This document shows, piece after piece, positions 12,679 through 23,860 of a stretch of 64,000 bases of DNA. Within the stretch, counting starts at the first letter, position 1. Every line of letters starts with the position of its first letter. Location of the stretch: positions 8,630,501 through 8,694,500 of the forward strand of contig NC_092666.1 in the NCBI RefSeq assembly GCF_032118995.1, in the 5' to 3' direction. The translations under genes and the position numbers were made by a program. The stretch comes from Asterias amurensis (lineage: Eukaryota > Echinodermata > Asteroidea > Forcipulatida > Asteriidae). Under the pieces are notes generated by a model. That model was not told the DNA's origin. It ran no database searches and saw only the letters and a program-made list of their open reading frames with translations.

Positions 12679-15600
12679 AATAATAATGAGGCAAACATCT
12701 TTTCGGTGGATTTACTCCTCAATCACTATGATTATAACGATGAGAGCAAATTTTAAAGGTAAAGAAGAACAAATAATACTAAATAATTAAACGAGCCCCA
12801 CAGGTTGCCGAAAAAAGACAGAAAGAAAGAAAAACTTACAACTATAAAAAATCATAGCAAAAAAATCATGGAAAACCCCAAATAATTGTTAAGATACAGA
12901 GAGGGTCATACCTTGGTAAAAACACAGGCAGATAAATCGTTTAACTTAGATCTGATAGCTTACTTGTTTCAATGCTTATAAATCGGTAATAAATTAAGCG
13001 CCTTATTTGGCTCATATTTGGGCGGACCTTGGTGTTACGTTTATTATATTATAGTATAAGTAACAACCCACAAGTTGTTAATATTTTCCTAGTTCATGAC
13101 TGGTGTCCGTTTGTGCACGTTGCAGCCAGATATGCGGTTTGTACCCGCTGACACCTCACTAAACGTGGACAGATTCGGCGTTCTTGATGAACAGCATTTC
13201 CAATAAAAGTGAAAACATTGTATTCAAATGAAACCTCGACAGTTTTTTTTTTAAAAGTGTATCGTTGTTGATAAATTGGCCTGTAAATAGCATGACGTTA
13301 ACACAAAACAACATTCCACCTTTAAAGGCAGTGGACACTATTGGTAATTACTCACAATAATTATTAGCGTAAAACCTCACTTGGTGATGAGAATGGGGAG
13401 AGGTTGATGGTATAAAACATTGTGAGAAATGGCTCCCTCTGAAGTGTCATAGTTTTCGAGAAAGAAGTAATTTTCCACGAATTTGATTTCGAGACCTCAA
13501 GTTTAGAACTTGAGGTCTCGAAATCAACTATCTAAACGCACAACTTCGTGTGACAAGGGTGTTTTTTCCTTCCACTATTATCTCGCAAATTCGATGATCG
13601 ATTGAGCTCAAATTTTCACAGGTTTGTTATTTTATGCATATGTTGAGATACACCAACTGTGAAGGCTAGTCTTTGACAATTACCAATAGTGTCCACTGCC
13701 TTTAAATAATAATCTGTCAACCACTTGATTAAAAATTTACGTAAAACTACATAAATGTCAGGAATTTTACATTTTGCTTCAAACATCAAAACCGTATTTA
13801 AAGCTGAATCGTTGTTGAGTTGGGGACTCAATCAATTTTAAGGGCGCCCTCTAGGAACCTTGCTTGTTCTACGCGTAGTGTAGACAGGTCTCCTGTCTTG
13901 GGTACGACAGGTTTTACCATTTTGATAAACGTACAGTGACGTAAGATGTGTTTTGATTGGTCCGAAGTGATGTTTGGCAGCTGCACTTTCGGTCGTATGC
14001 ACATGCCGTCTTGCAGTAGTATACACTTTTGTTGTTGATGTTTATAACGTATATAATACAACATCGAACAGGAATGTACAGAGGATTTGAATGCGAAATT
14101 AGTGCAAGGTGATCAAGGACGGGGATATGATCAGGTAGGGACAAGGAAGATCTCTGGCGTAATTTACGAGCCTCGAGGTGTGACGTCAGAGATACAGGCT
14201 TTGCGTCTTGTTTTACCTGGGTAGTTGGTTCTCTGGCACAAAGTTGTTCTGATATTGATTACAGTTGCTCGCCTTTGTCCCACCAAACATCTGGCAAACT
14301 TGTTTACTACTCGTTCTCGCAAAAAACTCGTTTATAAACTAATGTACACTGTCAATTGCTATAAAAGGACGAGTAGTTTAAACATACAGCAATCTTGCAC
14401 GATGGGTCAGAGTTTCTTTCGAAGCAACAAAATAAAGTGCTACTAACCAATCTTGTCGCCATCTAGCTGTTGACGAGATGGCGTTGCTGCTTCTGTGAGA
14501 GATAAACCAAAAAATGAAAACAATAAGTTACAAACAAACAAAAGACGATTGATCGAACCGTCTATCAATCATGAAAAGAGAACAAGAAACATGAGGGTCA
14601 TACCTTTGATGCAGTCCTTATCAGTCCAGCCTTCTGGATGACCGTCATTACCAAACGTTACTTCACGAGGCTTTGCCTGTCGCTTTGTGTTAACCCCACC
14701 GGGACGAAACTCCGTACATTCACACGGGTTTTGATCAGGCAGTAACTTCAGAGGTGGTTCACCCTTGATAGAGTTTGCTTCCTGGCCGACATAGCATACG
14801 CATGCGTAAACTGTGAGATAATGAAGTGGAATTCCTGTTAAACAATTTCACCCAGTCGACTATAGCGATATTTATGTCAAGCCCTTTAATCAGTGAATCA
14901 AATATCCCATGATTTGCAGTTGCAAAGGAAGTCAGGGAATATAAAAAGAATTGTAAACTTTGGAACACTAGGTGGCAGCAGACTTAACAGGCAAATCCAT
15001 TGTCGGGTTTGTGCACATGCTCAAAACTAAATAAGCAATGAAAATGTACCTGGTAATTAAGTCTGCTGACATCTAGCGTCCAACAACTTCCTCGTTAATT
15101 TTGTTACTATCGGTTTAAACAAACTGCGGACCACCATTGACCTCTTGCACGCGGAACGCAGTCCCGCAAAATGCGCATCTTACTATACCATTTTCATAAT
15201 TTTCAGGTCAATTTCGCTGCGTGCATTTTAACACCCAAAATGCCGACTGGATAGCCGCATGTAAGATCACTGCGTGTTGCATTGAATCAATACCTCATCA
15301 TGATTTTATAAGATTTCTTCCGCCGAGACTACGTCCATATTCGCCTTCGACCTCGCATAATTTCAAATGGCCTTCAAGATTACGGATACTTATTCGCAGT
15401 TGAACCAATACCATCTCAAGTATGGATGCGCCCTCTTTTGACCGCCCGCCAATAATTATGGGAACTTTATAACGCCGACGGACACTGTGCACATGTTCCT
15501 TTAAGTGATACATACATATTGCACAATGGGAGAGGGGGGTATCGAAGGCGTCGACCCTTAATTTTGTGGTCAAATCCTTTGTCTACAATTAATTCCTGTG

Positions 15601-16553
15601 ATTTAATTGGTGTTATAATTTTACAGCACTTTGAGATGTCTGGTTAAAATGGAAGGCGTTTTCAAATTATAACTATTAGAAGATAAATATGGCTCTATTC
15701 TAGCGGTGTTTGCTACCTTCCCGACATATACTTCCTACTGTATCCAACTATAAACAAATATTTAAATTACCGTCTGTTTATTAGGTCAAAATAGCAGAAA
15801 AACAAACTCCCTGAAATTCGAAACCCAGTTGAATAGAATTATCATGTAAAATGGACGTGTTAAAGAAATTGGGAGTGCTATTACTCCTAATTAATTAAAG
15901 CCATTATACACTTTCGGTAAACAGTATTGTCCAAGTCCCACACTTCGTGTATCACAACTTATATATAAAATAACAATCCTGTGGAAATTTAGGCTCAATC
16001 GGACATCGGAGTCGGGAGAAAATAACGGGAAAACCCACTCCTGTTTTCGCGCGTTTCGCCGTGTCATGACATGTGTTTATAACAAATCCGTAATTCTCGC
16101 TAACGAGAATTTATATTGTTTTACCGTTTTCTCAAAAAGTAAAGCATTTCATGGACTAATATTTCAAGAGAAGTCTTTCACCATTACCTTCTGTAAACCC
16201 TGTAAATTATTTGTAAATCTGTGAACTTTTTTTTTCTGTACCGAAAGGGTCCAATGGCTTTAAGGACAAAGGAGGAAATAAAATAATTAAGTTTAAACCT
16301 AGCTCATTAAAGAATACTATTATATACAAACAGGTTGAAGCAAAAAGAAACGTGTATAAATTCAACTCAACATCGCTTACTATGGTCGCCAAAAATTATA
16401 TTTTTTAGATTTTTGAGCGGCCGTGCCTTTTTTTCACAAACATAAAATAGTTCGTGATCAATTTTTTTTTAACCAATAACCGAAACATATCTTACCTTCC
16501 ATTCCGACTGAAGCAACAAATACAAACATAAGAAGTGTCTCGTGAAGCGACAT
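10954..16553 (-). CDS. Secreted cysteine-containing protein, copy B (complete, 242 aa)
   Basis: This is the best-preserved member of the array; family not recognised. The exons are 16553-16496, 14810-14604, 14492-14448, 12080-11886 and 11177-10954 (TGA), totalling 729 nt with all junctions phase 1. Exon 1 is a signal peptide (MSLHETLLMFVFVASVG). Exon 2 gives VYACVCYVGQEA, NPCECTEFRPGG, the KR-containing NTKRQAKPR and WTDKDCIK. Exon 3 is a short polar linker. Exon 4 has MPHCGPW, IPPFGEPFQSFPVTLEFTL and LCIV. Exon 5 has FDGSTHYLITI, KLEFGRMGDTESLI, IDNIFIW and the C-terminal FYGTCPKAEIYE. There are about nine cysteines after the signal and no membrane segment, so a soluble secreted protein is likely. 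Exons 4-5 look like one beta-rich domain. A weak resemblance to the Methyltransf_FA (farnesoic acid O-methyltransferase-like) pattern, a Tyr-rich strand then G-x-T-x-S, is only a guess. Confidence 0.72.
12104..12676. repeat. Long TTATTG microsatellite with graded structure
   Basis: About 570 bp of T/A/G repeat in three zones: ATT trinucleotides to about 12144, then GTTGTTATTGTT 12-mers to about 12235, then almost pure GTTATT hexamers (about 65-70 copies) to about 12628, then ATT again to 12676. It sits in the intron of gene B and ends 24 bp from the exon 4 splice acceptor. It creates long leucine and Tyr-Cys or Thr-Ile pseudo-ORFs that are not genes. Confidence 0.97.
13321..13706. repeat. TTAA-bordered MITE, family 1 (GGCAGTGGACACTATTGG)
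   Basis: It starts TTTAAAGGCAGTGGACACTA and ends with the inverse (TAGTGTCCACTGCCTTTAAA). An internal palindrome, GACCTCAAGTTTAGAACTTG, lies near 13490-13520. Other copies are near 39427-39955, 39954-40346, 52540-52938 and 61134-61530. It lies in an intron of gene B. Confidence 0.88.
14962..15081. repeat. MITE of the CTAGGTGGCAGCAGACTT family
   Basis: The terminal repeats are CACTAGGTGGCAGCAGACTT and AAGTCTGCTGACATCTAGCG, with about 80 bp between. Relatives lie at 21546-21829 (interrupted), about 23509-23615 (truncated) and 30924-31040. Confidence 0.85.
15896..16263. repeat. TTAA-bordered MITE, family 2 (AAAGCCATTGGACACTTTCGG)
   Basis: It begins TTAAAGCCATTATACACTTT and ends with the inverse (GTCCAATGGCTTTAA). 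The interior has CGCGTTTCGCCGTGTCATGA and AACGAGAATT palindromic motifs. Other copies are at about 25791-26126, 40963-41336, 57003-57377 and 59452-59823. Confidence 0.88.
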
Positions 16554-17470
16554 GCTTGCTGCCAATCTTTCCTTTATGCTATCGATAAATATATCTCAAG
16601 ATCCGAGCGTTATTTAACTAGTGCTTCAAGGAACAGTCATGAAGTTATTCTATTTCTTGCATATCCAACAACTTCGACTCAAAACAGATTTGAACTTTTG
16701 TGTTTTTTCTACCACTTTCGGTTTCAGTGTTTGCTGCTTACCTTCAAACCAGAGTTTCATCGACACTTTAAATGGCACCGAGGCGGGCAACTGCGCGCGA
16801 GTCAATTAGGACGCATGCGGTTGCTAGTGTAAACAACCGTTGCCATCACAACAGGAAACAAACCTATCGCTCAATTAAACTTTATCAAAAGACACCATGA
16901 GGCCGAATAGAAGCTACAAAGCCAGCCTAGTCCTAATTTAATGAAAACATCTAGCAGAAAACTGTGCTTATCAAAATCTACAAGAAATTATGTCGGGAAC
17001 CATGGCACAACCGCTTAATACTAATGAGCTTTTTCGCTGGTAACCTTATTCTGCTTAGCAGAATTAATTCATGCTTACTGCATTTACGCAGGTCGGTCAG
17101 TTGGAAAATTGACTTTTCGCGTCAGTCAAGGATACCTTGGGTAAAATTTCATATAAAAAAACACACCGTAGCTCTACGATACGTTATGCAGTGTATCTTG
17201 TGTAATTATTCTGCTCTAAAAACAGCAAGGATGAATTAGATTTTACCAAACGGTTGGTCTTAAATAATACAGTGAGGGACCCGTTTGGTTGCAATACCCT
17301 CTTTAATTACACGTTGACAGCACATGCACAACCTTTTGTCCACATACATAATAAAAGGGATTCTGAATCTGCTATTTAAAAGAAAAAAAATCCCTATTGT
17401 TTTTCCCATTGTGTGTTGTTAGCTTGTCCATGCATCGCCTGGGTTATCTTTAAGCTTATGCTACTTGTTT
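16554..17470. promoter_or_regulatory. Upstream region of gene B, conserved with gene C
   Basis: The segment preceding gene B (CGCGCGAGTCAAT near 16795, TAAACAACCGTTGCCATCAC near 16830, TTCTGCTTAGCAGAATTAAT near 17048) aligns in order with the segment upstream of gene C (about 22755-23240), although the plain spacer around it has drifted. This is the best candidate for a shared promoter; no motif was defined precisely. Confidence 0.5.
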
Positions 17471-18079
17471 GCTTAATTAATAATTTAATTATAATTGGCT
17501 TCATCTACAATTGACAGTTCACAAACTGAGGTTGTGCACAAAAGATGCTGGCAGAATTTAGTCCTGCATTTTCTAACCAAATTGCTGGAACCTGTTGATT
17601 GATACCCTCTCGTGTACATGTGACAAGGTCAATGGTCTGACATACTGACTATAGTATAATACGATGTGATTGAATGGACACGCTGCATTGGATTGGTTTG
17701 AAAACGCGTTTGTTGTGAAAGTTATAGGCCGACTTTTGGACAGGTCGTTAAATGTCAACTGATCAATCAAAATGCCTTGTCTGAGACTATTTTAATACAC
17801 GATCGGTGAGTCAAGGGCTACTGGTAAAAAACATCGATCAGAAATCAAGTAAAATTAATTTAGACATCCAGTATAATTTACTTGAAAAATCACAACAATA
17901 AAACGTATAAATATCAATGACAAAAGTTGTACAAGCATTGACACGAACAAAATAATTGAACTTCGAAGCGGATTCACCAATACAACGTAAAACTGTGTCT
18001 ATGACTTAAAACCAACAATTGCAGCAATTGCGATGCAAAGTTTAATTCCTAATAATAACAGCAAGGCCTATCTGTAGAG

Positions 18080-19110
18080 ATCAAAATAGTATCTATCCAA
18101 TAAAAATGGTCCTAAGCAGGATCCCTGAGGAACACCGAAGTTGATATTAAACTTCTCTGATAAGGTACCTTGAATGGATACACGTTGACTTCTATCTGAA
18201 AATAGGACGAAAACCAATCAAGGGCCTTGCCAGTGACTCCACATTTAGACTGAAGACGTTTCAATAAAATTACATGATCAACAGTATCGAACGCTGAACT
18301 AAGGTCTAAAATAACAAGCAGAATAACATGTTGGGAATTCATCCTCATCAGTAAATCATTTTTAACCTTAATAAGAGCAGTCTCTGTACTGCGATGCTTC
18401 CGGTAAGATGATTGGAGAACCGACAACATGGAATGTTTTGACATGTGACAATAAAGTTGGTCACAAACAGCCCTCTCAGTTAATTTAGAAATAAATTGTA
18501 AGTTACTGATTAGTCGGTAGTTTTCTAATTTCATATCAAGATTGTTTTTGTTTTTTAATGAAGGGCATATTAAAGCTTCTTTCCAGTTAGTAGGAAATGT
18601 ACCAGAAACTACACGTTTTTTTTTCCGGGGATGATCGAGCAATCTAAAACCAGGTGGTGTTGCTTCAACCTTGTAGGCAACATCCATATCTGTAAACCAA
18701 GTCTCTGTAAGGACAAACAAATCCTTACTATTAATATAGCATAAGAAACAAAATTAGCTGCCTTATTTTTAAGAGATCTGGTATTTAAGCAACAGAGTTT
18801 AAATAGATCATCAGAGGGATCAGCAGGATTTACAACAATATGTTTAAGGACGGGAGTGCGGTTTTCCAAAGCTCTCTCATTATGAACAATTAATCAAGCC
18901 GGTGGTCAATTTGAAAAGGAATTTTACACTTATAGTTACAATGACCCGCTCTAGTACCCCTGAACTGAAGAATTCCATTCGCTTTTAGAATAGAAAGCAA
19001 TCCAGGCTGAATGGAGTGACAAGAAGTCTTACGGATATGAACAAGCTGACCACGGGAATTACTAGACATGATATAATGTGAACTATCTGTATGTATAAAA
19101 TGCATGTGGA
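18080..19110 (-). pseudogene. Internally deleted non-LTR retrotransposon (endonuclease start fused to reverse transcriptase)
   Basis: Reading leftward from about 19105: RGTRAGHCNYKCKIPFQIDH, then (18869 down) LCCLNTRSLKNKAANFVSYA, then after a frameshift DLFVLTETWFTDMDVAY, the LNTRSL and TETW motifs of an AP-like endonuclease. Right after GFRLLDHPRKKK the frame continues directly into RT sequence (FPTNWKEALICPSLKNKNNL, LENYRLISNLQFISKLTERA, VILDLSSAFDTVDHVILLKR). The endonuclease C-half and the RT start are therefore missing, with the joint near 18615. It ends near 18100 at a NFGVPQGS-like remnant. CR1/L2-like by motif; non-functional. Confidence 0.82.
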
Positions 19111-19850
19111 TCCAATACGAGGGCCTGGGTTAACAGAAATATACATAAATATTGTTATGTCATGTGAAGGGTCATGACCAGGAATAACTAGAGAAGTTTG
19201 GCCATGTTTGGACCATTAAGACTAATGGAACTTTTGAGAAATTAAATCCAGTACGGCACAGCTGTAATGTTACCCCATGACAGGGTGAAAATGGCACAAC
19301 AAAAATTAGTCAGACACATGTACTGGTCTGAAGACACAAAATACTCATTTCTGACAGTCTCAGCATCAGGAAAGATTTTAACCCGTTATGACTTATGTAT
19401 GATAAAAAGCAGATGTAAAAACACCAACAGACGAGAACGAGCACTAATAAAGGCAACAACCTAGATGAACGCACGTTACAAAATAGTGAACTCGACCGGA
19501 GATAAAAACCACATCAAAAACATCAAAATAACAAGCAATACTAATCGGATAAAGCACCAAAATGTATCACACAAAAGCACAGATAGCTTACCAAACACGT
19601 CCACAACAAATATAAAGACGATGCCAAAAACTCAGCAAAGATTTAACGGATAAAAATAAGCAAACACTGGTAGAGAAAATAAACAGTGGCGGCTACAGAA
19701 CAGCGCCCTCAACGTTATTGGCAAGCAACAGACAACATTATTTTTGTAAAGCCAGAGTGGATTAGGATGCAAAGGAATCGTCCTCAACTAAGAAGACAAT
19801 GGACGATCTTAATCGTAAAACTCAGCGTCAGGGCAGGTCCCATAGAATGC
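19111..19850. other. No gene seen; probable 3' flank of gene C and 5' part of the retroelement
   Basis: Short open frames on the plus strand look non-coding. The ancestral end of gene C (in-frame TTC TAT GGG ACC TGC CCT and TAA at 19811-19809) lies just below its present stop. Confidence 0.5.
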
Positions 19851-22625
19851 TTAAGTCGTATCAGACTGGGTCCAAATGATAATGTTTTCAATAATCCAAT
19901 CAGATTGACACTCAAGGGACTTGGTTTCTCCAAGTCTACCGAATTCCAGTTTGTGTTGATTGATTAAAACCCAGTAGTGTGTGGAACCATCAAAAGCATC
20001 TGGAAAGTATTGATTGGTAACTTCGTCTCCGATACGCATCGTCTGTAATTCGGCGTCCAGTTCTAAATGTAGACAAGAAAACATAGGATTTAAATGCTTG
20101 AAGTTTTGTTTTTAATCAATAATTCATGGCTTTATCATACTTAATGACATAAAGACTGCCGAGTCGTGTTTGCTTTATAATAACGGACAAATCTACTTAG
20201 ATGTGAAACTTTCATATTTTACAGTTGGGCTAAAGCGCATTAGCTTTTATTTTTGTTTTAATTAAACTGTGACCATCTCCACTTTAACTTCCATGTTATT
20301 CTGTTTTAATGAATAGAACGAAATTTGCATCCCATGCTTTACGAATCAATACAATGATAATTTTACCAAAACTGCAGGGAGGGATGTTATTGTTAGAACA
20401 CATTATCTGCACTAGATCATCAGTTGAGCCGTTCAGAGTGAACTCAAATGTAACAGGGTACGATTGGAATGATCTTTGGTATGGTGGAATGCTCAGTTCT
20501 TCGCTTGTTGTGAAAGACCAGGAGCCGCAAGGAGACATTGTGTCACTGAGTGTTGTCTCTGTCAGGGAGAAACAAATAAAGACAGTCCTTTTTATTACAA
20601 TATTATTTCCATGAGACAAAACATTATCTGTAGGATTTTGCTTCGTATTTATTATGACTTTGCAAACAGAAGCAAATTGGAGGGATACAGAAAGTCAAAT
20701 AACTCAAGAGATAAACAGGTTGACGAACATGATAAGACAGACGGGAAAAAACAATTATTTATTTAAAAACCGCAGTTACAAGGTTTAGTGAAAGGGAGGT
20801 TAACAATCCAGGAAAAGAAACTCAGTTATTTACATCTTAAAGCTTTCTAATTTCAAAGCTGTCGTAATATAAGTGCCTTCAGCGTCTTTTGGGCCCCCTT
20901 TGGGGCTTTATAAGACTTTTATTTACGACATGTGAGGTTTAAGCATGATTTCCGTAAATATCAGGCCAGAGATATAGTCGGTACCACCCGCTGTCACCTC
21001 GCTAAACGTCGACTGAGTTGATATTCTTGATGAAATGATAATTGTTCGATAAAACTATGTTTTTTTTGTTTATTTAACTGAAATGTTCACAGTTGACCTT
21101 TACTGTATCTTTATCGACAACTTTTGGGCTGTACATATCATTACGTAAACCATTATACGATTTTACATTCGCTTTAAACAAGTATGAGGGTCATACCTTT
21201 GATGCATTCCTTGTGAGTCCAGCCTTGTGGATGACCGTCATTACCAAACGTTACTTCACGAGGCTTTGCCTGTCGCTTTGTGTTAACCCCACCGGGACGA
21301 AACTCCGTACATTCACACGGGTTTTGATCAGGCAGTGACTTCAGAGGTGGTTCACCCTTGACAGAGTTTGCTTCCTGGCCGACATAACATACGCATGCGT
21401 ACACTGTGAGATAAAGAGAGTGAATTCCTTTCAAAGAGTTGTCGAACCTCCTTGTTCTTATCTAACCTTCCTACCAAGTCAGTGAATACAACTGCACATG
21501 GTTGGGCAGTTGTCAAAGGAGGGCAAAAAGTATGAAAGGAATGTGGGACTTTTAAACGCAAGGCGGCAGCAGACTTATCAGATAAATTTCTATTGGGTGC
21601 GATCGTTTAGCTCCCCTGAGCTGGGTCGACCCCGGTGTGTGGCGGCTTTTTTTCCCAGGACGAACGTGGGTAATTATCTGCACACGTTCGTCCTGGGAAA
21701 AAAAAACGCCACACCGGGGCGACCCAGGGAAGCTAAACGAACGCACCCATAATTTACGTAGTTCTGATTATGCGCACACTTTAGAACAATGGATCAACAA
21801 GTCTGCTGCCACCTAGCGTTCATAAGTCCTTTATTGTAATACATTTTCGGAACATTTTAATTTCTTGCAAACGTGGGAACGCTTAGGTAATTTGTTTGGT
21901 TCAATTCAACACCCAACATGACGGTAAGGACAGGCGCGTGTACTGCGCGTTGCAATGGGTCATTACGTCATGGGGGTCAATTGCTTTGTCTACATTTGAT
22001 TTTAACATAGATATAAATCCACCTGAAATCCTAATTTCCCTGGAATGTATCCAACTTAAACATATTTTGTTTTAAGGTAATAAATTTTCTGAACATTTTA
22101 ATTTCTTGAAAACGTGGGAACGCTTGGGTAATTCGTTTGCGTTTATTTTAACGCCCAACATGACGGACAGGATAGGCGCGTGTGCTGCGTGTTGCATTGG
22201 GTCATTACGTCATTGGGTCAATTCCTTCCACATTTGATTTTAAGGTAGATATAAACCCACCCAATCCTTATTGCACTGGAATATATCCAAATAAAACACA
22301 TTTTATTAAGCGTCTGTTTTGATGTCAAAATAGCTGTAAAAACAAGATCCACGTTTTTAAAATTTAAAACTTTGTGATGGAAATCTTTACCATGAAAGCA
22401 AATTGATATGTTAAGTTAAAAAGTTAAAAGTGATATTGCTATCGAAACAAACAAGGAGAAAGGATTAAACACAATAATTTAATTGGAACGTACAATTATT
22501 AAATTGTACGTAATACAATTCTTATTAACACACATCCCATTAAAATAAGAATCCGAACATATCTTACCTTCCGTTCCGAGTGAAGCAACAAATACAGACA
22601 TAAGAAGTATGTCGTGAAGCGACAT
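19851..22625 (-). CDS. Secreted cysteine-containing protein, copy C (222 aa, shortened C-terminus)
   Basis: The exons are 22625-22568, 21403-21197, 20558-20367 and 20062-19851 (TAA), 669 nt in all. Exon 1 is the signal peptide (MSLHDILLMSVFVASLG). Exon 2 is nearly identical to that of A and B (VYACVCYVGQEA to WTHKECIK). The small linker exon 3 of A and B is absent, and the phase-1 junctions still join in frame to exon 4 (TTLSDTMSPCGSWSFTT, PVTFEFTLNGSTDDLVQI). Exon 5 matches B (FDGSTHYWVLINQHKLEFG, IIENIIIW) until a TAA replaces the Val codon of B after SDTT. The next codons still read AFYGTCPDAEFYD and a stop in the same frame, so 14 ancestral residues including one Cys are cut off. It may be functional, or at an early stage of decay. 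Confidence 0.65.
21546..21829. mobile_element. Nested MITEs: GGTGGCAGCAGACTT element split by a GGGTGCGTTCG element
   Basis: The outer element has ends GGACTTTTAAACGCAAGGCG and (inverted) GGACTTATGAACGCTAGGTG. The inner element (21594-21749) has ends TGGGTGCGATCGTTTAGCT and its inverse AGCTAAACGAACGCACCCA, with a hairpin core around GACGAACGTG. The insertion lies in intron 1 of gene C. The outer flanks rejoin as in the uninterrupted copy near 23.55 kb (TTTACGTAGTTCTGA). Confidence 0.85.
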
Positions 22626-23508
22626 GTTCGCAGCCAATCCGACCCAATAATGCTATCGTCTTTACGTTGGTTATATTTATCAAAACCAACCGTTGTTTTT
22701 TACCTGCGAGATTGTATAGCTAGAGATGTCCAACTTAACTGGCTCTGATGCGAGCAAGTGCGCGCGAGTCAATAAGAACGCTTGCAGTTGCTAGTGTAAA
22801 CAACCGTTGCCATCGCAATAGGAAACCACCCTGTCGCTCAATTAGATTTCATCAAAAGACGCCGCAAGGCAGAAGCTGTTCGAAGCCAACTCTTGTTCTA
22901 AAACATCTAGCAGAAGACTTTGCTTATCAAAACTCCACGTAATTATGTCGAGCATCATTTCACAAACGCTGAATACTAATGAGCCTTTAGGCTTGTAGTC
23001 TTAATTGATTCTGCTCAGCAGAATTTACTCGTTCTTACTGCATTATAAAGCTCGATCGATTAGAAAATTGACTTGTTGCGCTATCCAAGGAGATTCACCT
23101 GCACCGGCATATATCCACGATACGTTATGCCGTGTACCTTGTGTAAGGATACTGCTCCATAAACAGCAAGGAGGCATCGAGTTTACTAAAATGGTTGGTC
23201 TTTAATTCAAAGCTATATGCATTAAGGAACTGCAAATGCTGGCCATGTCCATAATTATGATAAAATAGATTCTTTTCAAAGGTTTGTTCTTTCCTTTTGC
23301 TTTCTCCTTTTTATTTGAAGTGTGTCGTTATCAAGTTCATGCATTGCCTGGGTTATAATAAAGCTTATTTCCTTGTTTGTGGATGGAATTAATGTTCATG
23401 ATATTTTTTGGCTCGTCTGCTCTTGATATTGTTATTAGTCTTCTTGTTATCCGTTGTATTTGGTGCAACGTAATACTTTTCCTGTCATCGTTGGTCACTC
23501 CTTGAAAG

Positions 23509-23615
23509 GACTTTTGAACACTAGGTGGCAGCAGACTTACCATGCAAATTTCCATTGTTTACGTAGTTCTGAGCACGCGCACATTACCGAGAACAATGGA
23601 TTTTAAAAGTCTCCC
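23509..23615. repeat. Truncated MITE of the CTAGGTGGCAGCAGACTT family
   Basis: The left end GGACTTTTGAACACTAGGTG is intact. The right end fades after TTTTAAAAGTCT. It serves as a near-empty-site reference for the nested element at 21.6 kb. Confidence 0.7.
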
Positions 23616-23669
23616 ATTAATAATAATTGTTTAATATAGGTTATGTATGAAGGTTTGATCGAAAGAAAA

Positions 23670-23860
23670 AGAGTATACCTTTTGGATATTCCACCTTATC
23701 CCATCTGTCGGCTATTATCATTACCAAACGTCGCTTTATAGGGCTTCACGGGTTTCCTTGTAATTTTGTATTACTGTTCGCCCCACCGGGACGAATCGCG
23801 TTCATTTACATGGGTGTTCCTATGGTAACATCCATAATTATGCTTGTCAAGAAATGAGAT
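23670..23860 (-). pseudogene. Relic exon 2 of a fourth secreted-protein copy (D)
   Basis: On the minus strand the stretch aligns with exon 2 of A-C: an ATTCGTCCCGGTGGGGCGAA core matches TTTCGTCCCGGTGGGGTTAA, then a K-P-V-K-P-Y-K-A-like segment, then TTTGGTAATGAT for FGND. It is interrupted by stops (after WGEQ and after RQMG) and small indels and has lost most cysteines. No other exon of D was found. Confidence 0.7.

Larger units (their letters stand above)
8930..17470. repeat. Tandem segmental duplication, unit B
   Basis: This block contains gene B and aligns in order with 17730-23380. The left ends match (GTCAAATTTCAACTGTTCGA near 8950 and GTTAAATGTCAACTGATCAA near 17747). The introns match (GCTAAACGT near 21002 and ACTAAACGT near 13158). 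The right ends match (GCATCGCCTGGGTTAT near 17433 and GCATTGCCTGGGTTAT near 23341). Most non-exonic parts are diverged and carry unit-specific insertions. Confidence 0.75.
17730..23380. repeat. Tandem segmental duplication, unit C
   Basis: This is the counterpart of 8930-17470 and holds gene C. It lacks exon 3 and the microsatellite of unit B, and carries its own insertions: the non-LTR relic at 18080-19110 and nested MITEs at 21546-21829. A second-level tandem duplication of about 240 bp lies in intron 1 (about 21835-22075 and 22077-22310, both with AACGTGGGAACGCTT). Confidence 0.75.

Noticed and set aside
12011..12790. Long leucine, Tyr-Cys and Thr-Ile open frames
   Set aside because: Products of the TTATTG microsatellite read in different frames; no real coding signal.
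16621..17239. Short ORFs upstream of gene B
   Set aside because: Not preserved as open frames in the homologous region upstream of gene C.
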